From: Bacteroidales bacterium
GTDB lineage: Bacteria > Bacteroidota > Bacteroidia > Bacteroidales > Muribaculaceae
Assembly: GCA_014800685.1 (NCBI GenBank)
Contig: JAAVFQ010000021.1
Coordinates: forward strand, 62,001-126,000
Direction: 5' to 3'
Length of the DNA stretch: 64,000 bases
Below the pieces are notes generated by a model. The model did not search any database, was not told the origin of the DNA, and saw nothing but the letters and a program-made list of their open reading frames with translations. Positions 35,855 to 44,534 of this stretch are shown here, piece after piece. Made by a program: the position numbers and the translations under genes. Position 1 is the first letter of the stretch; each line of letters starts with the position of its first letter.

Positions 35855-35889
35855 GGGCGCGCCGGTGAAAATCCTTGGCGCGCCCTTTT
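35855..35889 (+). terminator. Rho-independent terminator
   Basis: GGGCGCGCC pairs with GGCGCGCCC around a 13-nt loop and is followed by TTTT. It ends the DUF4465/TPR pair. Confidence 0.85.
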
Positions 35890-35916
35890 CGCCTCTTTAA
35901 GTAGCAGATGTTTCGC

Positions 35917-35947
35917 TTGCATACGTCGGTGGATTTTTGTAATTTTG
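35917..35947 (+). promoter_or_regulatory. Phospholipase A promoter
   Basis: TTGC at 35917-35920, a 19-bp spacer, and TAATTTTG at 35940-35947. It lies inside a longer reading frame and thereby supports ATG 35969. Confidence 0.6.
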
Positions 35948-35968
35948 CGAACTGAAAATCTGATCTCC

Positions 35969-36808
35969 ATGAGATTACAACGCTTTATATCACTTCTATT
36001 CGCTGTGCTGGCCTCCCTCCCGATGACGGCACAGCTGATCCCGGTTGAAAACCAGCACGATTTTGTAGACTCGCTGAGAAAAGAGTTTGACAGCGGCCCC
36101 TATTTCGGACTCTATAAAGACAACTACTTCGAAGTGGGCGTCCCCGTCGGCCAGAAAATCACCAAACATAATTCCGACGTCAAATTCCAGATTTCCATCG
36201 CCCAGCGACTCACTAAGTCTACTCTCCCCTGGCACACTTTTCTCTTTCTGATGTATACCCAGAAAACCTTCTGGAACGTCTTTGAAAACTCCATGCCCAT
36301 GCGGGATATGAACTTCAATCCGGGCATCGGCATCTCAAAACCCTTCTTCAGTAAAGACCGTTACATCGGAAAGATGACTCTCCTTCTCGAACATGAAAGC
36401 AACGGCCGCGACTCTATCCAGTCTCGATCCTGGAACCGCGTCTCGCTCTCCGGCTCCGTCATGATCGACGATTGGATTATGGTGCACGCCAAATTCTGGA
36501 TTCCTATCATCGACGGCATGAATAATAAAGACATTCTCAAATATGCCGGTATCTGGCAGAATGGTGTCGTCATCACAACTCCCGACAAGAAGTTCGGTTG
36601 GGCGCTGACGCTGGTGAAACGCGCCGGCTGGAATCTCAATTTCAACTCCATTTTTGAATTTAACTGGCGTGTGCATAAGCAGTCTAACCAGTATCTTTTC
36701 CTTCAGTATTATAACGGATATGGCGAGGGTCTCCTTGACTACAAGCAGTTTCACTCCCGACTGCGCGTGGGCATCGTCATTAAGCCGAAATTCTTCTCAG
36801 AGTTTTAA
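35969..36808 (+). CDS. pldA: Outer-membrane phospholipase A
   Basis: 279 residues from ATG 35969, with a signal peptide ending PMTA before QLIPVENQHDF. It is a barrel enzyme that cleaves acyl chains from phospholipids misplaced in the outer leaflet. The catalytic His and Ser are in LLEHESNGRDS near residue 145, the H-x-S-N-G motif of the family. The earlier PYFGLYKDNYF and YTQKTFWNVF also match. In E. coli the enzyme is activated by dimerisation and calcium when the membrane is disturbed. The stop codon lies at the edge of an inverted-repeat element. Confidence 0.92.
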   Translation: MRLQRFISLLFAVLASLPMTAQLIPVENQHDFVDSLRKEFDSGPYFGLYKDNYFEVGVPVGQKITKHNSDVKFQISIAQRLTKSTLPWHTFLFLMYTQKTFWNVFENSMPMRDMNFNPGIGISKPFFSKDRYIGKMTLLLEHESNGRDSIQSRSWNRVSLSGSVMIDDWIMVHAKFWIPIIDGMNNKDILKYAGIWQNGVVITTPDKKFGWALTLVKRAGWNLNFNSIFEFNWRVHKQSNQYLFLQYYNGYGEGLLDYKQFHSRLRVGIVIKPKFFSEF

Positions 36809-36894
36809 AGAATGTTTGGATTTAAATGATTTCATCTCAAATTTCTAAAACTCTCTGAATATTTAATTTGATTTAAATCCAAAGACTCTCTAAG
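36803..36894. repeat. Inverted-repeat element, ~90 bp
   Basis: TTTGGATTTAAAT (36815-36827) and ATTTAAATCCAAA (36871-36883) are perfect inverted arms. They extend imperfectly outward to TTAAAGAATG on the left and TTAGAGAGTC on the right when read inward. The sequence resembles the ends of 40228-40356 and the solo copy at 2192. The interior is AT-rich and non-coding. Confidence 0.5.
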
Positions 36895-36907
36895 AAATTC
36901 ACGCACC

Positions 36908-38272
36908 ATGCTTTCCACTACTCTTATCATACTCATAGTCGCCCTGGGGCTGCTCCTTATTATTGTCTTTATCGGCTCAACGTGCGCCCTGCGTCCTCTC
37001 AGACGCACAGGCAGCTTCGCTCCCGATAAAAACAAACTCTCCCCGGAAAATCCGATCTCCTCATCTTCTGAGCTTCTCCAAGTCTCTGACGCATCCGTTG
37101 CAACGGATGCGGAGAATGAGGCGATAGAAGCCACGGCCGAGGCCATTGCCGAAACTTCATCTGAAGAAATGCCCCAAGCCACGGAGCCCCGATACTCACG
37201 CACTGACATCTCTTTCCCGGCATCCGATCTTCCCCCGGTGAGCGTCATCGTCTATGCCCAGTGCAACGAGGAGAGACTCAACCTCTATCTGCATCAGATT
37301 ATGGCGCAAGATTATCCCGCCTTCGAAGTCATTCTCATCTTCGACGGAGGAGCAGAGGCGGCAGCTGATATGAAAGACATCCTCACTGCCCGCTATCCTA
37401 ACATCTGCATCACTTTCGTACCATCAAATTCCCACAACCTCTCCCGACGAAAACTCGCATGGACGCTGGGCATGAAAAGAGCCTCGCACGACATTGTGCT
37501 CACCACTGCCGCCAACTGTGAGATTCCTTCCCGATTCTGGCTGCGCCAGATGCTTACTCCTATGACATTTCCCGGAGTTGACGTTGTGCTCGGAGCCACA
37601 CGATTTGACTTCTCGGAACTCACCGGCCCGGGGAAATGGTATAATCAGTTTGACCGTGTCATTGCTAATGCGTCATGGATAAACAGCGCGCTTACCGGGA
37701 AACCTTATCGCGGTGACTGCTACAATATGGTCTTCCGTCGCAAACTCTTCTTCGACATCAATGGATATGCTACCACCATAGGAAAACCGTATGGCGATGA
37801 CGACATTTTTGTCGGCCAAATCACTAATGATAAAAACACGCGCGTAGTCATCTCTCCGGAAACACTGCTTACAATGGACTGGGGCGTCTCCACCGGCCGC
37901 GTACGCATTTCTCTCAAAGAGCAGCAGATGTCGGCCGCTAAAGAACTCCCCCGAGCCCCCTTCATCCGCCGCGGCCTCCTCTCCACCTGCATGTGGCTCA
38001 CGCTAATTCTCGCCGCGGCCATCATAACTTCCTCTCTTCTTCTTATGCCCCCCGAACTACCGTGGCCCGCAATAGCTGCCGCCGCTCTCCTGCTTCTATT
38101 CTGGGGACTATGCATCGCCTCTTACAGAAAAGCCGCTACGGCTCTCCAGGCTATTCGTCTCTGGTGGAGTGTGCCGGTATTCATGCTCTGGCGCCCCATA
38201 GCCAACCTCTTCTTCCGCTGGCGTCATCGCAAAGCCAATTTCATGGACTTCATCTGGAACGGATACGAATAA
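36908..38272 (+). CDS. GT2-like membrane protein without the DxD motif
   Basis: 454 residues. An N-terminal membrane helix (about 4-25) and a long acidic linker (about 45-100, rich in Glu, Ala and Ser) precede a GT2 domain at about 105-345. Two or three C-terminal helices follow (TCMWLTLILAAAIITSSLLL; WPAIAAAALLLLFWGLCIA). The opening strand VSVIVYAQCNEERL and the acidic pair in PYGDDDIFVGQI are kept. The central motif, usually TDADC before P-x-x-x-W, is TTAANCEIPSRFW, so the metal-binding Asp residues are absent. It may be an inactive relative or use another mechanism. A strong terminator follows. Confidence 0.8.
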   Translation: MLSTTLIILIVALGLLLIIVFIGSTCALRPLRRTGSFAPDKNKLSPENPISSSSELLQVSDASVATDAENEAIEATAEAIAETSSEEMPQATEPRYSRTDISFPASDLPPVSVIVYAQCNEERLNLYLHQIMAQDYPAFEVILIFDGGAEAAADMKDILTARYPNICITFVPSNSHNLSRRKLAWTLGMKRASHDIVLTTAANCEIPSRFWLRQMLTPMTFPGVDVVLGATRFDFSELTGPGKWYNQFDRVIANASWINSALTGKPYRGDCYNMVFRRKLFFDINGYATTIGKPYGDDDIFVGQITNDKNTRVVISPETLLTMDWGVSTGRVRISLKEQQMSAAKELPRAPFIRRGLLSTCMWLTLILAAAIITSSLLLMPPELPWPAIAAAALLLLFWGLCIASYRKAATALQAIRLWWSVPVFMLWRPIANLFFRWRHRKANFMDFIWNGYE

Positions 38273-38304
38273 CCCTCTCGCCACACACATATTATACTCT
38301 TCAC

Positions 38305-38339
38305 CGAGGCCGGACACCAATCTCTTGTGTCCGGCCTCG
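38305..38339 (+). terminator. Terminator after the GT2-like gene
   Basis: CGAGGCCGGACAC pairs perfectly with GTGTCCGGCCTCG around a 9-nt loop, followed by CTTCTTT. Confidence 0.85.
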
Positions 38340-38441
38340 CTTCTTTCGTGCTATGCTCCAAATCCAACCTTTTAGGTGTTTTTGACGCATTTATATGTTA
38401 ATTTCTATTTATTTAGATGTGCTATTGTTAATATGTGTTAA

Positions 38442-38462
38442 TTGTTGAATAATTTACAACAA
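38442..38462. promoter_or_regulatory. Candidate operator upstream of the NUDIX regulator
   Basis: TTGTTG, a 9-bp spacer, then CAACAA. It lies in a very AT-rich stretch immediately upstream of the -33 element at 38467. Confidence 0.4.
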
Positions 38463-38466
38463 ATTA

Positions 38467-38498
38467 TTTGTGTCATTGTTACACTATTACTAACTTTG
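38467..38498 (+). promoter_or_regulatory. Promoter of the NUDIX gene
   Basis: TTTG at 38467-38470, a 20-bp spacer, and TAACTTTG at 38491-38498. Confidence 0.75.
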
Positions 38499-38524
38499 CT
38501 TCAGTTTAACACAAACTCTCCACG

Positions 38525-39421
38525 ATGCAGACAAATTCCGACACAAATAAAACCACTGAGAACATCTCCGCTGTCTCAGAGAACGGCAGTCCTCTCTACT
38601 GCTACCGCTACCCCCATGCCGCCCTAACGGCCGACTGTGTAGTGTTCGGGTTCGACAACGACAGCCTTCACATTCTCCTCATTCAGCGAGGCCTTCCCCC
38701 CTTCAAAGGTGAATGGGCCCTCCCCGGTGGATTCATGAAGATAGACGAAAGCATTGAGGCTACAGCTGAGCGTGAACTCTTCGAAGAGACCGGATTAAAA
38801 GGAATTTTCATGGAGCAGTTCAAGGTCTACAGCCGCGTAGACAGAGACCCCCGAGAGCGAGTGGTCACTGTTGCCTTCATAGCGCTGGTGAAGCCGGCAG
38901 AATATAAGCTAGTTGCCGGCGACGATGCGATTAACGCCAAATGGTTTAATCTTGACAATATACCTACGCTTGCTTTTGACCATGCAGACATCATCCGCGA
39001 CGCCCGCAAATTTCTTGCCAAGACCATTCGCACAAGTCCTTTAGCTTTCCGACTGCTTGACGAAGTATTCTCACTCAGTGAGCTGCAGGCTGTCTATGAG
39101 GCTATTACCGGAAAAACTTTCGACCGCCGCAATTTCGCGCGAAAAGCCACCCAAAGCGGGCTCATGAAGGAGGTTACGCCCCCTGCCCCAATAGACTCTT
39201 CCCTCGATGATTCTATCAAGACTCCCTCCGGCCCTGCTATCGATGCCCTTGATTTTTTTAAATCTCACGGCAATATGAAGAACTCAGCCCTTCCGCACAA
39301 TGCGGCTCCACGACCCAAAAAAGCAGGCAGACAGCCCTCCCGCTTCTTCTCCTTCACTTTTGCAAAAAAGGGAAAAGAGAGTGAGGACAAGACTTCCACT
39401 AAAGACATCTTTGAATTCTGA
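38525..39421 (+). CDS. NUDIX hydrolase/NrtR-like regulator
   Basis: 298 residues. A NUDIX domain (about 30-165) carries a complete box, G-F-M-K-I-D-E then seven residues and RELFEETGL, so the fold could bind or hydrolyse a nucleoside diphosphate derivative. It is followed by a winged-helix region (about 180-225: RLLDEVFSLSELQAVYEAIT, then FDRRNFARKATQSGLM), the layout of NrtR-type regulators. In Bacteroidota such proteins control NAD or sugar genes. The last ~70 residues form a basic, Ser/Lys-rich tail not typical of the family. With its intact box it may be an enzyme, a regulator, or both. A palindrome upstream may be its own binding site. Confidence 0.85.
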   Translation: MQTNSDTNKTTENISAVSENGSPLYCYRYPHAALTADCVVFGFDNDSLHILLIQRGLPPFKGEWALPGGFMKIDESIEATAERELFEETGLKGIFMEQFKVYSRVDRDPRERVVTVAFIALVKPAEYKLVAGDDAINAKWFNLDNIPTLAFDHADIIRDARKFLAKTIRTSPLAFRLLDEVFSLSELQAVYEAITGKTFDRRNFARKATQSGLMKEVTPPAPIDSSLDDSIKTPSGPAIDALDFFKSHGNMKNSALPHNAAPRPKKAGRQPSRFFSFTFAKKGKESEDKTSTKDIFEF

Positions 39422-39481
39422 GAGACCACTACTATCTCAATTTATTAAAATAATTACACACATCTAAACTACTTAAATCAA

Positions 39482-40190
39482 ATGGCTACTACTAAAAAAA
39501 CCACACACCACAGTCTTCAACCTCATCATCCTCGACGAAAGCGGCTCAATGTCGCCCTTGAAGGCATCCACCATCGAGGGTTGCAACAGCACCCTTGATG
39601 CTATCCGCCAGTCGGCTAAGGACTTTCCGAATCTCCGTCAGTTCGCATCGATTTACGCATTCCAGAGCGGAAACCCCAAGGCACCCTCTCGCTACCTGAT
39701 TCGAAACACCCCTATCGACCAGGTCGGAGTGTTGACTGAAAAGAACTATGTGCCCTGGGGAGGAACTCCCCTCCTCGATGCTGTAGGCTCAACTCTCACC
39801 GAACTTGAGCACGTGGCTGCTACTCACGAAGACGCCACCGGAATCGTCACCATCATCACAGATGGCGAAGAGAACTCATCCACCGATTTTACATGGGAGA
39901 AAGTATCTGCCATCATCAGCCGTCTCAAAGAAATGGGTTGGACCATCAACCTCATCGGAGCTAACATAGATGTTGAGCAGATGGGAAAGAGAATGAGCAT
40001 CGATGACACTCTCTCTTTCGAAGCCACCCCAAAGGGTAATGGGATAATGCTTAAGAAGCTTCAAAGATCACGCAATGTCCGCATGAACGAATACAATGAT
40101 ATATGGGAGTCAAACCAGGACGCTTCAGTAGAGAAGCTCCGCGAAATCCGTAAAGAGAAAGTGAGCAAAAAAGACTTCTTCAAAGAATAA
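39482..40190 (+). pseudogene. vWA-domain protein with an apparent frameshift at an A7 tract
   Basis: The vWA domain runs from about 39513 to 40190. MIDAS residues are intact: LDESGSMS (D-x-S-x-S), the Thr in WGGTPLLDAVG, and ITDGEEN. The only upstream ATG (39482, MATTKK) is in another frame, and the vWA frame has no ATG, GTG or TTG before the MIDAS. Removing one A from the run of seven at 39494-39500 joins them as MATTKKPHTTVFNLIILDES. Possible explanations are a homopolymer sequencing error, a real mutation, or slippage-based expression. An internal start at 39549 would lose the key Asp. Relatives include TerY-like proteins. Confidence 0.75.
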
Positions 40191-40227
40191 GAAAGTCTAT
40201 ACCAGATTAATTACTCCGGCAGTCCCT

Positions 40228-40356
40228 TAGAGTGTGTTTACTTTTAAATTATTTTAGCACTAAGAGATATTTTGGGAAAGGGCCCAAAATATCCTTTGTG
40301 ATGAAATCAGGAAGTGATTTATCCTGTTAATTCGGTTTAAAAGTAAACACGCTCTT
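40228..40356. repeat. Inverted-repeat element, ~130 bp
   Basis: GTGTTTACTTTTAAA (40234-40248, with the overlapping TG) and TTTAAAAGTAAACAC (40336-40350) are perfect arms, extending to TTAGAG / CTCTTAA. Inside is another palindrome, GATATTTTGGG / CCCAAAATATC. It has no coding potential and sits directly beside a dispersed hairpin. Confidence 0.6.
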
Positions 40357-40357
40357 A

Positions 40358-40440
40358 ATATTGGAGGGTGCGTCAAAAGAGATTTGACACACCCTCCAAT
40401 ATTTGTAAGAATAGGCCGGTGGCACCGCACCGACTCCTAT
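40358..40440. repeat. Dispersed hairpin with second hairpin
   Basis: ATATTGGAGGGTGCGTCAAA pairs with TTTGACACACCCTCCAATAT (40358-40402, one mismatch). The tail ATTTGTAAGAATAGG follows, then CGGTG...CACCG (40417-40432), the counterpart of GTCAG...CTGAC in the copy at 14904. It lies between convergent genes. Confidence 0.65.
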
Positions 40441-40456
40441 TCGCTTCCTGTCATTA

Positions 40457-40675
40457 TCAGGAGAGAGCGCTAATGCACTTCTGAATCTCCTCGTCGGTCT
40501 TCAGCAGACGCTCCTTGCAGCTCTGCAGCAGAAGCATTGCCCGCGTGGTATATTCACTCAGACGATCTATGTCGCAGTCTTCAGCCTGCATTTTAGCCAC
40601 TATCTCTTCCAGCTGCTTCATTGCCTCGGAATAGCCAAGGACAGCTATCTCCTCTTTCAGTTTATCCAGATTCAT
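40457..40675 (-). CDS. xseB: Exodeoxyribonuclease VII small subunit
   Basis: 72 residues, within the usual 60-85. Exo VII degrades single-stranded DNA from both ends; the small subunit binds in several copies to XseA. Recognised by YSEAMKQLEEIVAKMQAED, then SEYTTRAMLLLQSCKERL. xseA is normally the upstream neighbour, but here the upstream gene is a C69 dipeptidase whose stop overlaps this ATG by 4 bp. xseA must be elsewhere in the genome, or missing. Confidence 0.9.
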   Translation of the reverse strand: MNLDKLKEEIAVLGYSEAMKQLEEIVAKMQAEDCDIDRLSEYTTRAMLLLQSCKERLLKTDEEIQKCISALS

Positions 40676-42330
40676 TTCTTCTCTTCTTTAGGTATTAGGA
40701 AATGATCGCCGGTCTCCCTCACGATATTTTCATAATATTTCTTATCATATCCCGGGAAAGAGGGATAGACTGGCAGGCCATATTCATTGACGATAAAATC
40801 ACCATTCTCATCCACCTTCTTCATATTTCCGTCCATGAATCTCACGAGAAGATAGGTGGCAAGGTCACGATAGCGGTCGGTAGCCTCATGAGCTGCAGAG
40901 GCCGCTTCGGCATTTACCTTAGCCACGACAGCGTCTTTGTCACCGGCCTTCGTGAGCGCCACTATTTCCTCCTCAAATGCCGGACGGGCCGCCACAAACT
41001 TATCCTCGAGGCCGGACTGGACTTTGCGGATATCGGGTATCATAAGGTCATAGCGGTTATAAGCCTGATTAGCCACCCAGGTGTTCATCCAGAAGTTAGA
41101 TTCCCAGTCAAACGTGTTGACATCACCGGGCAGAAGCTGTCGCGGCACTTCAGTCACAGAGCAGTAGACCGGCATATAGACACAAGTATTAGTATCGTCA
41201 GTGCCAAACCAGAGCAGCCCCCCCACATCGTCAGGAAGCCAGTCACGGCTCTGCGAGATAAAGCTCCATCCGGTCTGTTGCGTACCGGTGGCCCGCTCAT
41301 GCACATACGTCTTTCCGTCTACCTCATAATTCATCGGACGCCAGCGATAAGGCACCTTATTCGGACCGGCTCCGACATCCTGAGTCATATCGAGCGGAGT
41401 TCCCTCGAAATGGTCTCTCATACGCTCACGCATATCCTCAAGACTGACTTTTTTCTCCGGTATCACATAAAGGGGTATCGGCTCGTCGCTTTTCCCAAGA
41501 CACCAGTCGAGATACTTGTCGGCCTCAGGCTGGAAAGCACGGAAATAGGCCCAGACCCGGGCATCGCAGCTGCGACGATCGTCAACGGGATGCTCCGAAT
41601 AGGCATCCGCGAATGAGAAGTCTTCATCCTTACCGTTGAAGTAGCCTCTCTTGCGCGCGAAGGAGATGACATCCTTCGAATATTTCACATTCTTCTTATC
41701 CTTGAGATTTACTTTGCGTATGCGGGGCTCATTGGCATGGCCCGAAATAGCATCATCAGGGATGCGGACAGCCATCCAGACAGCCCCTTTCTCCGCGCCC
41801 TTTCCTATCAGCTCCATCACCCACACCTCATTCTTGTCGGCTATGGAGAAGGACTCTCCTCCGGAGGCATAGCCATGCTTCTCCACGAGCGATGCCATTA
41901 TGTCAATGGCCTCACGCGCAGTCTTGGCTCTCTCGAGAGTGATATACATCAACGAGCCGTAGTCTATAACCGCCTGTCCGGTGGTGTCGGCCAGCTCCGG
42001 GCGGCCGCCCCAGGTGCTCTCGGCTATGACCACCTGATGCTCATTCATATTGCCGACGACGTTATAGGTCTCGGCCACCTGAGGGATTTCACCCAGAGGC
42101 TTGCCCGTATCCCACTCCACCACTTTTCTCATGCTTCCGGGAGCATGGCGTCCGGCCTTTGCATGATGGAGCATCCCGTAGAGATTATGCGAATCAGCGG
42201 AATAGGTCACCATCACGGAACCATCCTTGGTAGCCTTTTTCCCGGCTATGAAATTTGTACAGGCGAGGGCTGTGACGCCGCCGAGCATCAGGACTGCCGT
42301 CAGTGACAGTCCCACAGCATAGTGTCTCAT
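40672..42330 (-). CDS. C69 family dipeptidase
   Basis: 552 residues from ATG 42330; a TTG four codons earlier is possible. It is an Ntn-hydrolase that cleaves dipeptides. The signal region ends VTALA, and the next residue is the catalytic Cys (ACTNFIAGKKATKDGS), which becomes the N-terminal nucleophile once cleaved. Further markers are YTADSHN-like TYSADSHNLYG, VIAESTWGGRPE and GGESFSIADKNEVWVMELIG. The protein is exported, probably to the periplasm. It may feed peptide use. It is translationally coupled to xseB, with no functional link that I can see. Confidence 0.92.
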   Translation of the reverse strand: MRHYAVGLSLTAVLMLGGVTALACTNFIAGKKATKDGSVMVTYSADSHNLYGMLHHAKAGRHAPGSMRKVVEWDTGKPLGEIPQVAETYNVVGNMNEHQVVIAESTWGGRPELADTTGQAVIDYGSLMYITLERAKTAREAIDIMASLVEKHGYASGGESFSIADKNEVWVMELIGKGAEKGAVWMAVRIPDDAISGHANEPRIRKVNLKDKKNVKYSKDVISFARKRGYFNGKDEDFSFADAYSEHPVDDRRSCDARVWAYFRAFQPEADKYLDWCLGKSDEPIPLYVIPEKKVSLEDMRERMRDHFEGTPLDMTQDVGAGPNKVPYRWRPMNYEVDGKTYVHERATGTQQTGWSFISQSRDWLPDDVGGLLWFGTDDTNTCVYMPVYCSVTEVPRQLLPGDVNTFDWESNFWMNTWVANQAYNRYDLMIPDIRKVQSGLEDKFVAARPAFEEEIVALTKAGDKDAVVAKVNAEAASAAHEATDRYRDLATYLLVRFMDGNMKKVDENGDFIVNEYGLPVYPSFPGYDKKYYENIVRETGDHFLIPKEEKK

Positions 42331-42381
42331 TTTATTTGTCAAGGTAAAAATGTAAAGTCGGCTGCCGGAGGCTGCCGGAGG

Positions 42382-42771
42382 TTAAAGATTTTCTCTGATA
42401 GCGGCGGCTATCTGCTTCATTTTCTCAGGGTCGGGATTCTGAATCTTGCTGGCGAAGTTCATATCACCCTCGTTCTTCAGCGGCACGAGATGTATGTGCG
42501 CGTGAGGCACTTCGAGGCCGAGAACAGTGATTCCTACTTTGCGGCAGGGAAGCGCCTTGCGTATGGCAGAAGCCACATGCTTGGAGAAAGACATCATGCG
42601 GCCCAGACGTTCGTCATCTATGTCGAAGATATAATCTATCTCCTCCTTGGGGACTATAAGAGTGTGGCCCCAGTTGACCGGATTGATGTCAAGAAAGGCG
42701 AAAAACTCGTCATTTTCCGCTATCTTGTAGCAGGGTATCTCGCCGGCTATTATTTTAGAAAAAACCGTCAT
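42382..42771 (-). CDS. HIT family (histidine triad) nucleotide hydrolase
   Basis: 129 residues. The triad HAHIHLVPL near residue 90 gives the catalytic His. The opening TVFSKIIAGEIPCYKIAEND is typical of the HinT group, which hydrolyses adenosine phosphoramidates. It is 20 bp downstream of greA on the same strand, a frequent pair in Bacteroidota. The upstream gap carries AAGTAAATACAATCTAAG, a sequence similar to the repeat arms at 40228. Confidence 0.93.
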   Translation of the reverse strand: MTVFSKIIAGEIPCYKIAENDEFFAFLDINPVNWGHTLIVPKEEIDYIFDIDDERLGRMMSFSKHVASAIRKALPCRKVGITVLGLEVPHAHIHLVPLKNEGDMNFASKIQNPDPEKMKQIAAAIRENL

Positions 42772-42791
42772 AGCTTAGATTGTATTTACTT

Positions 42792-43259
42792 TTATCCTAT
42801 CTGAATGTCAAGGATTTCAAACTGCATGGTGCCGGCAGGAGCCTTCACCTCCACCACGTCGCCCTTCTTATGGCCGATGAGAGCCTGAGCTATAGGGGTG
42901 TTGCTGGCGATTTTTGCCTCGGCGAGATTAGCCTCATTCTCTGTTACGATAGTGTAGGTCATCTTGGCGCCATTTGCCTTGTTCTGGATAGTAACCTTGT
43001 TGAGAAGCTGCACTTCATCAGTATTGAGGTTGCTGTCATCAATTATTCTCGCAGTAGCCACGAGCTCCTTGATTTTGGCTATTCTCATCTCAAGCATGCC
43101 CTGCGCCTCCTTGGCTGCGTCATACTCCGCATTCTCTGAAAGGTCGCCTTTGTCGCGTGCTTCAGCGATTGCCTGCTTGATGGCAGGACGCTGTGCTTCA
43201 AGCTCAGCGAGTTCTGCCATTTTCTTGTCGTAGCCTTCCTGTGTAAGATATGTTGCCAT
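42792..43259 (-). CDS. greA: Transcription elongation factor GreA
   Basis: 155 residues. It rescues stalled RNA polymerase by stimulating transcript cleavage. The N-terminal coiled coil (about 8-75) includes the tip acidic residues in RDKGDLSENAEYDAAKEAQG. The C-terminal FKBP-like domain runs from about 80 with TIVTENEANLAEAKIASNTP and ALIGHKKGDVVEVKAP. The length is usual (~158). It probably shares a transcript with the HIT gene. Confidence 0.96.
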   Translation of the reverse strand: MATYLTQEGYDKKMAELAELEAQRPAIKQAIAEARDKGDLSENAEYDAAKEAQGMLEMRIAKIKELVATARIIDDSNLNTDEVQLLNKVTIQNKANGAKMTYTIVTENEANLAEAKIASNTPIAQALIGHKKGDVVEVKAPAGTMQFEILDIQIG

Positions 43260-43384
43260 AATTTTTAAGTATATTCTAAAAATTAGATTTTAGTTGAAGC
43301 CAAGGTCATCGGCAGGGAGCGCACGGCTCTATGCGATGGCCTTTGCAAATAAAATATTCTGTAGGGTGAGGAGAAGGGAGAGCG

Positions 43385-44440
43385 TCAGTCCCGGATTATC
43401 AGCATGGCATCGCCGTATGCTCCGAACTGATATTTGTTCTTCACCGCCTCCTTATAGGCATTCATCACGAGGTCATAACCCCCGAAGGCGGCCACCATCA
43501 TCAGCATCGTGCTGTAAGGGAGATGGAAATTGGATATCATCGCCGTGCAGACCGTGAAGTCGTAAGGGGGGAAGATAAACTTGTTGGTCCAGCCCTTGGT
43601 GGGCATGATATGTCCGTTCATGCAAACGGAGCTGGCGAGAGCCCTCATCACTGAGGTGCCTACGGCGCAGACCCTTGCCTCACGGTCTTTGGCGTCATTG
43701 ACCAAATCCACAAGGTCGCCGTCCACGAACATCTCTTCGCTGTCCATGCGATGCTTGGTAAGGTCTTCTACATCTATGTCCCGATAGTTGCCACGGCCGG
43801 AGTGAAGGGTGACAAATCCGCGGTCTACTCCCTTTATCTCCAGACGCTTCATCAGCTCGCGGCTGAAGTGCATACCGGCGGCCGGAGCCATGACGGCACC
43901 CTCCTTCTCGGCAAATATGCACTGATAGCGCTCTTCATCCTCAGGCTCAGCCGGACGTTTGATATAATCAGGGAGAGGTGTGTGGCCCAGAGCATAGAGG
44001 GCTGCCTTGAACTCGTCATGCGGGCCGTCATAAAGAAACCGCAACGTGCGTCCACGGTTCGTAGTATTGTCAATGACCTCAGCCACCATGGAGTCATCAT
44101 CTCCGAAATAAAGCTTATTGCCTATGCGAATCTTTCTGGCCGGCTCCACGAGCACGTCCCAGAACTTATTCTCATGATTAAGCTCGCGGAGCAGAAAAAC
44201 CTCAATAGAGGCTCCGGTCTTTTCCTTGTTGCCGAAAAGGCGCGCAGGAAACACGCGTGTGTTATTGAAGACAAGAAGGTCTCCTTCATCGAAATATTCA
44301 AGCACATCCTTGAAGGAACGATGCTCTATCCTGCCATCCTTGACGTGAACCACCATCAGGCGACACTCATCACGATTGGCAGAAGGATACTGGGCTATCA
44401 GTTCTTCCGGGAGTTTGAATTTGAATTGAGACAGTTTCAT
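43385..44440 (-). CDS. queA: S-adenosylmethionine:tRNA ribosyltransferase-isomerase
   Basis: 351 residues. It adds the ribosyl part of SAM to preQ1 in tRNA to form epoxyqueuosine. Family markers: [20 protein letters not shown] near residue 8, [15 protein letters not shown] near 57, [18 protein letters not shown] near 185, [14 protein letters not shown] and HYSTMLMM-type [17 protein letters not shown] near 310. It is the last gene of the ftsX-DUF3098-uppP-truB-queA series, with a gap of 94 bp from truB. Confidence 0.96.
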   Translation of the reverse strand: MKLSQFKFKLPEELIAQYPSANRDECRLMVVHVKDGRIEHRSFKDVLEYFDEGDLLVFNNTRVFPARLFGNKEKTGASIEVFLLRELNHENKFWDVLVEPARKIRIGNKLYFGDDDSMVAEVIDNTTNRGRTLRFLYDGPHDEFKAALYALGHTPLPDYIKRPAEPEDEERYQCIFAEKEGAVMAPAAGMHFSRELMKRLEIKGVDRGFVTLHSGRGNYRDIDVEDLTKHRMDSEEMFVDGDLVDLVNDAKDREARVCAVGTSVMRALASSVCMNGHIMPTKGWTNKFIFPPYDFTVCTAMISNFHLPYSTMLMMVAAFGGYDLVMNAYKEAVKNKYQFGAYGDAMLIIRD

Positions 44441-44534
44441 TTAGAATCTTATAAGGTCTTTTCATTCAGGGGTTGTCGGTCAGAGACTCTGCTTTTGCCG
44501 GCAGGAGGCTCGGGCTGATGCCGTCCCCTATAGA

